Assembly: GCA_029962745.1 (NCBI GenBank)
Contig: CM057153.1
Coordinates: forward strand, 12,448,446 to 12,512,445
Reading direction: 5' to 3'
Length of the DNA: 64,000 nucleotides
Source of the DNA: Echinometra lucunter
Lineage: Eukaryota; Echinodermata; Echinoidea; Camarodonta; Echinometridae
Made by a program: the position numbers and the translations under genes. This document shows positions 48,588 through 60,500 of the stretch, one piece after another (within the stretch, counting starts at the first letter, position 1; each line of letters opens with the position of its first letter). The notes under the pieces were generated by a model. That model was given only the letters and a program-made list of their open reading frames with translations. It searched no databases and was not told where the DNA came from.

Positions 48588-51500
48588 ACCTGTAGAATGC
48601 AATTTCAGGAGAAATGGCGGGATGATATGCTCCTCAAACTTCACCAAGAGAACCTTACACTTAGCACCGAGGAGGTGAAAGTAAGTTTATCTAGTTCTAA
48701 ATCGCGTCTTATAGTCCATGTAAAGATTTCAGTTATTTACATAATTGTCACAAAGTATTGAATTACTGAATATATTCTAAAGATATTCAGATGGCTAGTA
48801 TAAAAGAAAATTACAAATATGGAATAAACCCTGTTACTTATGTTTCTCTTTTGAATTATTTTTAATGTTACATATGAATGTATAATACAGGGCATTAGTA
48901 ACTAGGCCTATATAGTAATGTTTATTTTGTTCTTCGCATATTTCTATTCCCAGCTTGCTCCTAATACCACATCATTCAATGGAGTGAAAAGACGAGCGGT
49001 AAGTAATCAATCATTCTGATTTTTATTTGATTTACTTGTCTCCCCTGTTCGTGTTTTCATGAATTTTAGGGACAAACCAATTTCATCTCAACAGCTTGCT
49101 ATCCTGTCAACACTATTCGACATTTCCCTGGTCCGACTATGCTCTGCTTTCTCCAAAACAAGATGTCTTGGGAGTTGCAAATATCATTCGACCATGTCGA
49201 CTGTAATAATTGTATCTCTCTTCCATTCAACACAGTTGTGTATGTAAACAAAGGCAACCGATTTTTCATTTTGTGCTAAAATAAATGAATTCTGTGAACT
49301 CATTGATGGACGCAATGACATGTTTCTGGCGTAAACTCCATAACAACAGGGAGGTGCAACAAACTTTATAGAAACATTCTTTTCAGTGCACTTTAATTTT
49401 GGAAAGGATTGCAATGCTCTTGAACTCTCTCTTAACTGTATATGTTGCTCTGAACATGAACCAATTGCCAGGTTAGGATAAGGATATCCTCCCGGACATC
49501 CCTAACAAATTTATGATAATTCACAGGAAAAAAGAGAGACGGTGCCTCGATTGTCCTTGTTGTAAAAATGGCACGCCCTTTCCAAACACAATGGCGCACT
49601 CTCATCTTGATACTGTCACCTATTAGTCCGAAGCCTTACGTACTTACTATACTTTCATAAAAACTTTTTTTTTGTGTGTGTGTGTGTGTGTGTGTATGTG
49701 TGTGCAACGCAGGATTCGTTGCTGGACCAGATCCGAGTCCTGATCAGGAAGTTCCTGCTCCTGGCCCAAGGTGATCCGAGTCTTGTGGAGGCCTGTTTTC
49801 AGATAGTTCAGGAGGAAGAGAGGTGAGATAAAGTGTGATGATTTGGAATGATGGAAGGAGTGAATATGCATTTGCATGCAGAAAAATAATTGTTTTGGTT
49901 TTATTCAGGAAAGGTCCTAATTATTTTTATCTTGCAGCTTATTTATTTACTCATTGTACAAATCAAAATGTTTGAAATATGTTGTGCTAAAGAATATATC
50001 CTCGAAGTATTCACAGATATACCCCCCCCCAAAAAAAAAAAAAAGAAATCATCTGGGGCTCTTGACAGAGTAACCTTTTTGTAATTGAATGATGTAAGTG
50101 AGCCATGAAATATTTGCGTTCCTTATAATCTCAATAACACATATTTCGCATATGCATGAGGACATTTCCTACTCATAATTTTCAAGTCAAAATTGTAACC
50201 ACATAATTTATCATTTTGCTGTTTGCCTATACGGAACGTAAACAGGCATTTTCCAGAATCAAATACTTGCCAAGAAAATCATTTCAAACCTCACATAGGA
50301 AAGGTGATTTTCAAGTTTCAACCTTTCGATTTCTATGAAATAATGTTTAATGATTAATTCATGGCCTTCCTAGTACTTTAGTACAATGGCGTGCAGTTTG
50401 TTTGTTTGTTTGTTTGTTGTTGTTTTTTTTAGGGGGGTTGTTGGGTTTTTTTCTTCTAAAAACATCGAACAACGCTGACGTCATTGAGACTTAGGTTCTG
50501 AGAAGACATTTTTTTGCTTACCGAGATTCCTCCCCGATTGAAAAAAAAATAATAAACACTGGAAAACTCATCAGGTGCTTTCATCGTCACGACAGTAATA
50601 TTCCGAGACAATGGGTCGATGTGCTTACACAGTGTTAAAGGTACTCTCGCGGAATCCATCGGAAATTCCGGTGACATTCACAACGAACGAATAAATCATG
50701 TTTGGAAGACGTATGATTTCAAAGTTCATAATCAATGATACTTAGCTTTGAAAAAGCCCAAAGAAGATCCCTTCAACAACAGAATATCTTGAACAGGCAG
50801 TCATTACCCATGATCATTGAAGTGACTAATGAAAGAAGATCGCTTCGGCAACACACTTTAAAAACAAACTAGTCAAAATGACTAGATAATGGGTCAGCTG
50901 GGTGCAACTAATAAATTTAATAAAAGTTACTATATTCTAGTCAGAAATAACTGAGTTCTAGTCAAAATACGTCTAGAAAATAGTCACAAATGACTGAAAT
51001 ATAATGAAAAACATGACCAGTATTTTAGTTGCACCCAGCTGACCCTTTCATCTTGTCATTTTTAAATGATTTGTTTTAAGAGTGCAGGATATCTTGAATA
51101 GACAGTTAGTGCAGGGGTTCCATACCTATGATCGTGCAGTAGGTGTTGAACTTAAAGGTTAACGTGGTTAACTTGAATTCCGGTAAGGCATGGAGCACAT
51201 TACGAGGAATTGATTATCTGTTAAAGCTATCAAAACCTCTGCAGTAATTTTGAAATGAAACGTTTTTCAAGTCTTATATATAAAATCATGATGTCACTTG
51301 ATTCTTGAATGTGTGCAACATTAACGCATTCGTGTTTTTAATTTTCATGTTTGCTCTGCAAAGAAAAGAGAGAAAAAGGGAGGTTCCATTTATCGAAAGG
51401 CTTTCCTTGAGCATGGAAACGTAAGGAGATGCTGAGAGACAACATCGTAAAATATTTTAAAGCAAATCCGCTGCAAAACACCATGAGGGTATTGCCATTA

Positions 51501-54500
51501 TTAAGACTGTAATAATTGAAACATGAATCCAACATAAAGGCGGGATTTGCGGCCCCTTCTACTTATATGCCTTAAGTGTGTTGAATTCTGTTGTTTCAGA
51601 GCCACAGGCATGACAAGGAAAATGGCGCATCGGCTCAAGACTCTTTTATGTTCTACGGATTAGAAAATAGACAGGGCGTTCACTATACAGGCAGAAACAT
51701 TGTGCCTTCTGCATCGCCCTGCGGAGATACTCATCCCCGTCGAAATGCATTTAATATCCCGAGGAAACTCTAATTTAGATCAATCATTGCTTGGCTGACC
51801 ATCACTTGTCTCACTTTCAGCACCTGCCCTCTAATCCCTCTCGAGATTTGGGAAGCAATCTTCGCTACTGTACTTTCGATGATTGGCAAAGATGGTCCAC
51901 CGTGTATAGTATTTACAAAGTATACCCGAGGTTGATCAGAATAACTTTAACCTACACAGCAGGCAGTTTCTAAAAACATTTTCTTTACTAGTTCGTTTAT
52001 TTTCTCCCAATCATTTGCAGAATTATGTCAGGTAGAATGGTATTTCACAATCAAATTGACACAAAGTAATGGATATCACTACTGATGTACTATAGATTGG
52101 GCGTTCATGTACATTTAACACACACCTGTGTTATTCGGGTTTCAAAAGAGTATGGACATTTTCAAAACATTGGTGATGACTCAAGGAACACGAGAAAAAC
52201 AAAGTCGAACTATATTATATCATCTGATACCCCTGACTTATTTTCTCACACAGTTGGATCCCTAAATGACCTGCGCGTTTTAGTTGTTACTTTAGTAATG
52301 ATTTCATTGATTATCAGCATTATAATGTTCATTGACACCCAGTCACTTGATACAGACAGGATGAAAAACATTTCCTGTTGAGCACAGTCAACAAAGCCAC
52401 TGATATTCGGTTGGTCTTATTTGTCTTTACCTTACGGTATCTATGGTAATGGGGGCTACGGGTCGGTGAATGATTATTTCTCGCCGAACAGGGGCGGCGT
52501 TACAGGGGCGTCGTTACAGGGGCGTTACAGGGGCGCACCCAGGTGGGAGAGCAGAGGTTGATGCCCCAATACTTCCCAAAAACTTGACAACCAGGCCCCC
52601 CAAACAAAGACCAGGAAAATAGGATTAGGAAATGAAAATGGGTAACAAAGGTAACCAAACTTTGACTGAACAAGAAAAAAACCCTAATATTCTCTCTTTC
52701 TCATTGCGTATTTCATGAAAAAAAAGTTTAAAAACTGCCTTTTATTCCTCTAAATGTGTATTCCATCATGTGAATTTTAAAGTTTTGAAAGATTTTCCAC
52801 ACGCAAGCTACATTTTTTTTACATTGCAGTGCCAGAGTCTTATCGAGGAAATAATCATGGAGGTTATAACCTTTTTGATGACGCAATTGCAACATCACGT
52901 GACGTTATTGAATTTTTATTTAATCTATAGGAGAGATGAGGAGGCAGCCAAAGTGAAAGAAGAGAAAGGATTCACGACCCCTGACAGACCCAAGAAATGG
53001 AAAGACAAGATTCTTACAGAACTCAGAAAAGTTCCCCTACTCAGGTAAGAGTTTTGTTTTTAAAGATACGGATTTCATACAAAATGGCAAAGTAGAGACC
53101 TCATCTACACAGTCCCTCAGTCATGTTTTGCCAGTGGTGAAGAAAATTGGAATAATGGTGCGTAGTGATTGAGGGGACATTTAGGAAGAGGAAGAACTGG
53201 AGAGGAAAGAAGAGTATAGGCGTAGACGCAGACGGAGAGGGGAGAAAGAGGAGGAGTGGTGGTGGTGATGATAGTGGTGGTGGTGTTTTGGTGGTGGTGT
53301 TTTGGTGGTATATGGTGATCATGGTGATATTTGTGGTGTTAGTTTTGTTGATGTTGTTGGTGGTGGTGGTGGTGGAGAAGGAAGAGGGGGGAGGTAGTAG
53401 AAGGAGAAACATGAATAGGAGGAAGAGGAACGGTGCATAGAAAATGTACAGAAAAAATATGAAGAAATCTGCTGCAAACGATGACATGAGAACACTTTAA
53501 AAATCATTTTCGACTGTGATAAAGAAGGTGTTGCCGTTGGTGGTGGTGGTGGTGGTGGTGGTGGAGAAAGAAGAGGGGAAATGGAAGAATCATGAACAGG
53601 GAGAAAAGGAACGGTGTGCAGAAAATATACAGGAAAAAACCAAGAAATCTGCATGCTGCAGAGGATGACATGAGAACACTTCGAAAACCATTTTCGACTG
53701 TTACAAAGAAGTGAAATTAAACGGAACGTAACTCAAATACAAAATAAGATTTTGAAGGACAACATTTAAAATTAGTTGATGTAAAATATTTAATGCCATC
53801 GTCCAGTATAAGATTCAAATATAAATGAGAGATTCAGTTTCCCAAGATGATGTCGATGATAAGGAGACGGCGATGACGATGTTCGTGCTGTTAATACGTA
53901 CCACTGGCGTAAATCCACTTCGAGGAGTGGGGGATGATCGACTTTTTTTCTATCGAACTCGCACTTAAGTTAAACACACACCCTCATCCACCCCCACAGA
54001 CCCCCTTACACACATTTTAATCTTTGTTGCGAGCGAGCGAAGCGAGCGAGCCAAAAAATAGCCACTTTTTCTTTTTCAATCGCATTTTCAAATAGAAATT
54101 CCAAAATATGATGGTCGTTTATGACAGATTATCAAAAACTTTACTATTATTTGAAGTATATATATATTTGTACAAGCCATCCCCCACTCGAAAAAGTGGG
54201 AGGATATATCCTCCACCCCCCCCCCCCCGGGATTTACGCCAATGATATGTATATTTTGTATGTATTTCAATGTTCATATTTTAGAGTGGAGAATACACCC
54301 CAACAAGACAGAACAGATAATCGTAACTGGTTGGCCATCCATATGGAGCTGATGAGTCAAAAGCTACGAGAGGATCTTACAATCGTCAAGGTAAAAACGC
54401 AGTTGATTTCCACTAGCAGTAAAATGTTATCCTCCACAAACAAATCCTATAGAGCTTACACCCTATAATGAAAGCGCACATGCATTCTTTAAAGTGAATT

Positions 54501-57500
54501 TTACCACTTTAATTACTCGTCTATGCATTCTCATTTTTTGGGGTGATTAATATATAACTTGACAGCTAAGAAAGCAATTATATAGTTTTAAGTGAGGGAT
54601 AAGGCGACCTACGCCTATAAGTTTTATGCAAGGGACTTGATAATGGGGCCACCAAAGAGCCCTAACGCTTCTGCTTGGTTTCGAACCCGGGATCTCCCGC
54701 TTATTGGTGGTCTACCAATAAGCCAACACGCCTCTCCCGTGTGCCGTATACCATCAAAACAATGTGTTTTATAACATGTATAAGGATAAAACAGCTTGAA
54801 CTTCCATCTTTTAAATCCATCTTTCCAGACTATCCCTTTATTAGTCATATCATTCTTCTAAAACAAGGAATAAATTCTGTAAAAAAAAAATCGTTTATTT
54901 CTATTTCCTCAGGGTCTGTTTTCGGCGTGCCATTCGTTGGACAGTGATATCGCCCAGTTCTTCATAGACGCCTATTACGAGTACCTAACCCAACACGTGA
55001 GTTTCAAACGTAAAGAATGAAATAACCATTTCTTAAGCCTTTCGAGTGAGTAATCACTTGCGCCAATCGAGCCTCTGATAGAATTTAACCCTTGCGCCAG
55101 GTATTAAGCCTATACCGCACATTATACGATCTGCCTACGATCTGATTTTGGAGAAAAATTATTATAGCGTTTGATGTGAACATCCAGACATGAAAAATCT
55201 TAATGATCAAAGTTCTGAATGGTCGTATAAATACTGAAATGGAAATTCTGGGCTGTTGCAAGCCTTCTTGTAGCAATAAAAGCGAAGTCTCTTAATTCCG
55301 AATCGTAGTGACGTCAGAGCAATCTTGCTACTGGCTGAGGTTGGAAGCCGATTTTGCCTTTGCTCCGACCACAAGACTTGCAGTTCATCAAAATTTCGAT
55401 TTTAGTATTGCTGTCATTATTTCGAACTTCAAATATGATTATTTTACTTGTTCAAACTGCCATATTAAGTGCAAAACAACATAGGCCTATGTTCGAAAAT
55501 CGGGTCGCAGTCGGATCCTACTGTGCGCGGTGGTCTTTAGAAGTATTGTTTGCAGTCACGTTTAAAACGATATGAATTCTTCACGATATTCAACAAAGTC
55601 CTTGCGAGTCCCTGACATGGTCCTCTCAACTCAGCATAATGGCACCCCACGTGAGCCGAGTCTTAGAGACATAACAGTAGAGACTGTGACAATTTGGAAA
55701 GAATCTTTGATACAGTGATGAGTCAGGCAGTGCTGCGATCAAGGAGATAACCCATCTTTGCCAAACCACATAATGAATCATGAATGCCGTAGAATGTTTT
55801 CATAGAATATCGTGAGACATTTCTTTTTTGTAGCGTCATACCTTCTAACAAAAGATCAGCTCTATTGTGAAGTCATATTAGCAAGGAATAAACCTATTTT
55901 GGAATATATTTTCCTATAAAGTGAATTTGTTGCAGATCTACAAGCATATATAAGTTATGGGTTCTTTCTCTTCTTTTTAACCATCCTATCGGACTGCAGA
56001 ATCTTCTTTGCTTTTGTTTTGTATACACATATCACGACATGTATTTGCGGATAGACCACTAGAATGCATTCATTGATCGATCTTTCTTATTCTACAGATC
56101 ACACAGGCTTAAGTCCTGCTTCCTGCTTTGCCTTTTTTTAAAATTACTATTTAGCTTTCTCCATTTGATATGACCTCGTTTTGATATTTTTTGTGTTTTT
56201 ATAGCTTTCATAAGGAGAGACGGAGACAGTAAGATTATTTGTTTTTTCTGTCCTTGCCTTATTTTGCTTACTTGCGTTCTTGTTGATATTTGTTGCTTGT
56301 TTGTTTACATTAGGTCTATTTTAGTAATTCACTAAGGATCAGTTAAGTTTGTTTTGTTTTCATTTTTGTCCTTTTTCTCATCACCTTTATTTCCAACCCC
56401 CCACTCCAAATTTTGCACTGCACAAGGTCAATTCCCCTGCTTTATTTCTGTTCTTTCTTCTTTTACTCCTCTTTTATTGCCTTTTCACTGACACACATTT
56501 TTTCTTCTTCTCTTCTACACATACTCGGGAACAGGCACGTAGCACAGTGTATTGTTTCCTTTAGGTTCCATTTAACCACCATCTCCCCTGCTTATGACGA
56601 ATTTTTCTAGGTTTCCATTTAGCTCTTTAAATAACGATGACGACTTGTCTCTCTCTCGGCGCAACATGGCGTTACTCGCACACTAGATAATCATGATAAC
56701 TCCAACTATGATGCACACATACAGACTTTTATGGACAACAATACATCCGATCTTAATTACAACTTGGATGCAAATGATCACTTCGGACAGCTCACTACAT
56801 CACATTATTTCACAGAACAACATTTCAAATCATACATTACATCAGATAACACTAGCGAAAGTTTTTTTCTTCTCCATTTTAATATCAGAAGTGCCAGTAA
56901 AAACTTTGATAAACTTAGACTATTTCTAGATAAAAACCGGTTTCCGAAAACTTCATTTATTGGTTTAACCGAAACATGGTTCTCTGATAATCCATGTTCC
57001 CTCTTCACACTCCCTGATTTTGATTTGATTGTTAACAATAGAACACTAAGACCTGGGGTGGCGTAGCTCTTTACATACCGCAACAATACGACCATACTCT
57101 TATAGCTAACATGACCATATCAAACGACGTTCTAGAAACCTTATTTGTTGAAGTCACAAACCCCAAAGGTAAAAACTTAGTACTTGGTGTTTTTTATAGA
57201 CCCCCTCAATCTAATATTAATACTTTTTAGAATCTCTTAATGAAATTTTATCAAATCCTGTTTTGAAAAATAAAGATTGCTTTTTTATGGGTGACTTTAA
57301 TATTAACTTAGTAGATTGTAATTCAAACAGCACCTCGCATGAGTTTCTCGAAATGTTTCTTTCATATTCTTTTTTACCGCTTATCACTAAACCGACAAGA
57401 GTGACAGATAACTCGGCCACTTTAATTGATAATATTTTTAGTAATATAACTCAACAAATTCCCAAAGCCGGTATTATCCTTAGTGACATTACTGATCACT

Positions 57501-60500
57501 TTCCAATTTTTGCTAAATTATCTACAAATAAAATTATCATGAAAGAAACATTCAATACTCCATTTCGAAAGATAACTGATGACAACATTAACGATCTAAT
57601 TAATACTTTAATTACAACAGACTGGTCAACTGTTTTTGAATCCACAGACGTTGATGACCCATATAACTTTTTCATTTCCAAATTAACCTCTTCTCTAGAT
57701 ACTCACGTTCCTTTTACCACTAACAGAAAATCGAATTATAAAAAGGTTCCACTCCACCCTTGGATTACTAAATCACTTTTGAGATCAATCAATCGAAAGA
57801 ACAACCTTTACTATAAATACATAACTAAACAAAGTAACGAATCTCGCTTTAAATAGACTTCATACAAAAACACACTTACTACTTTATTACGCATTGCAAA
57901 AAGAGAATATTATACCTCCCAACTCAATTTGTGCAAAAATGATATGAGGAACACGTGGAAAATTATTAATGGAGCATTAAATAAAAACAAAAAAAGTAAT
58001 TCTCTAACAAAAATAAAATTAAACAATACAATTACCGACGACAACATCTCAATAGCACAAGAATTTAATTCATATTTTTCAAATATTGGCAACAATCTGG
58101 CAAGCAAAGTCCCTCAAACTCATAAATCTTTCAACAGTTTTCTTGACAACCCAAATCCAAACTCTATATTTTTTAATCCTACTAACACAAGAGAAATTAT
58201 TAATATTGTTAATAATCTACAGACCAGGAAGAGCCCAGGTTTCGATGGTATTCCTAATTTCCTACTTAAAAAAATATTTTAACTATCGTCGATCCTCTGG
58301 TCCACATATTTAATGTTTCTATGAACACAGGGAAGGTACCTAACCTAATGAAAATAGCCAAAGTCATCCCCCTTTACAAAAAGGTGATAATCAGCTTGTT
58401 TCTAATTACCGTCCTATTTCATTGCTCACTTCGTTATCTAAAATTCTCGAAAAACTTATACATACTCGTACAACTACGTTCTTTAATAAATACAATACTT
58501 TTTCGAACTCGCAATTTGGTTTCCGCGAAAATCATAGCACCTCGCATGCAATTTTGACTTTTATTAATAAAATTACTTCTTCCATAGATAAAGGTTGTCA
58601 TACTGTTGGTATTTTCCTGGACTTCTCCAAGGCCTTCGATACCATTAACCACGAAATACTTCTTCATAAACTTTCTTTTTATGGTATCAGGGGGAAGGCC
58701 TTGGAGTGGTTCAAGAGCTACCTAACAGACAGGTCTCAATTTGTGTCAGTCAACAACGTTGTTTCTTCTACTCTTCCTATTACATGTGGAGTACCACAGG
58801 GTAGTTTACTTGGTCCTCTTCTTCTTATTACATATATTAATGACATTAAAAAAAGTTCTACTTTACTAACATTTGTATTGTTTGCTGACGATTCGAACAT
58901 TTTCTTTTCTCATGATAACCTAAACCAACTTGTAAGAATTGTAAACTCAGAACTTATACATGTCACTGACTGGATCAAAGCGAATAAACTATCACTTAAC
59001 TTACAAAAGACGAATTTTATGCTTTTTAGTGACAGAATAAATACAATACCTGATAACATAATTTTTGATAATACTGTTCTTGAAAATGTTTCAGAGACCA
59101 GATTTTTGGGGGTTACTATTGATAATAAGCTATCATGGAAACCACACATCAATAATATTTGCAAAACAATTTCAAGAAACATCGGAATTATCAACAAACT
59201 CAAATGTTTTCTCCCATCTCACACTTTACTTACACTGTATCATACATTAATATTACCATACATTAATTATGGCATTTTGGCATGGGGTTGTGCGACCCAA
59301 ACACAATTACAAAGAATACTGTTGCTGCAGAAGAAGGCTCTTAGAATAATTTTTCAAACCCAATTCAGATCACACACAGATATACTATTCTTCCAAAATA
59401 ATATTCTTAAAGTGAGCGATTTATATCTTTTCCAACTCGCCCAATTTATGTATAAACTAAACAAAGATGATCTCCCAACAATTTTTCAAATATGTTCTGT
59501 AAAAACTCCTCTATACACGATTACCCAACGAGACAACGTAACTGTTATCACCTACCCCCTACTCGTACTATATTAGCGAAAAACTCTTTTATCTTTTTTG
59601 GACCTGTGTATTGGAATTCCCTGCCCAACGACTTTAAAGAATCTACAACCTTAATATTTTTAAACGCAAACTTAAAAAGATGCTCATTTGTCAATACTCC
59701 ACACCAACAAGTCAAGCTAACACATAACCTAAAACTACATAATAACTTAACCTTTAACCACCAATAAATTTGTCAAACTTTACTTATGAAAAAAAAACAA
59801 CACTACAACATGATACAATACATTACGACCTGTGCACCTGCCATGTTTCCTCTTTTCATTTGCACTTTTTATTTGCACCTCCCTTATCTCCCTCTTTCTT
59901 TCCTTTGCCACTTTACCCTCCCTATTATAATTTTGTAAGTACTTTTTTGTGTGTGTTACCACTGTAATTATTATTATTTGAACTACTTTCTCTTATTTTT
60001 TGTCGCTTATTCGTTTTATTTTGATATTTGTGGATTACTTGTTTTAAGTTTGTCTTCTGCGTCCGTCTCGATGTTTGTATATAGTTGTATATATAGTTTG
60101 TTTATAATTAGTATTGAAACTAAGTTTAGGGGCTTGCCTTCTTTACAAGCTTTTGCTTTTCTTGGCAAGTCCCTCCGTTCATTTCTTGTTTCTTTTCATT
60201 GACAAAATTACTGCAACAAATTGTAGTTTTGTTTAATTTATATTCATCATTTGTTACGAAATGTCATTGATTTGTTTGTATTATCTATTATATTGAATAT
60301 GTATTGTTACTTTGATTGTATTTTGGAAAAAATTGTTGAACGGAAATAAATAAATCTAAATCTAAATCTAAATCTAAAGTATCTAATATTGATAAATTTG
60401 ATAGGGCGAGTGGGGTGATGATACACTTTTTAGTGGAAGTTTGATAATGTAGTAGAAATGTTTTCATTATTCAGTTGGTAACTTGATGTAGCTTTTCCTG

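Larger units (their letters stand above)
37649..48595 (+). other. EXOC3-like intron 2 (10.9 kb)
   Basis: The largest intron. It holds hairpin MITEs (39763-39914, 43881-44163), the second copies of two inverted-repeat families (39966-40234, 41013-41674), a SINE-body-like fragment near 43490-43570 and the 157-bp tandem-array element (46651-48026). A hAT-like terminus (GGAGGGGCGGCTCCCGGATT) without a partner is near 39139. No further exon is recognised. Confidence 0.6.
49823..52930 (+). other. EXOC3-like intron 5
   Basis: Contains a TA-family MITE (50854-51084), a C-then-A run (50024-50044), a TTTG run (50397-50415) and a cluster of hAT-like tips (52489-52540). No exon is recognised; the open frames at 51591-51773 and 52085-52381 lack frame continuity with the gene. 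Confidence 0.55.
56600..60378 (+). mobile_element. CR1/L2-type non-LTR retrotransposon, decayed, with TCTAAA tail
   Basis: It encodes an apurinic-type endonuclease domain followed by a reverse transcriptase. Endonuclease marks: LHFNIRS (about 56876), SFIGLTETWF, FMGDFNINL (57284 on) and DITDHFPIFA (57484 on). RT marks in the frame 58422-59576: DFSKAFDTINHEIL (catalytic Asp at residue 67), GVPQGSLLGP (123-132) and FADDS (154-158). The 3' end is four TCTAAA-type hexamers (about 60350-60375). The order EN-RT, no LTRs and the hexamer tail fit the CR1/L2 group; the exact clade is inference. The 5' boundary is approximate. Frame changes near 57055, 57226, 58383 and 59515, a frame break near 58282, and a TAG at 57855 show it is inactive. 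Confidence 0.9.

Noticed and set aside
48306..48761. 151-codon frame overlapping exon 3
   Set aside because: It is an upstream extension through the CT-rich acceptor tract; only 48596-48680 has the correct splice limits and phase.
53101..53487. Pro/Thr/Ser-rich frames on the minus strand
   Set aside because: Translations of the GGT-rich duplicated segment in intron 6.
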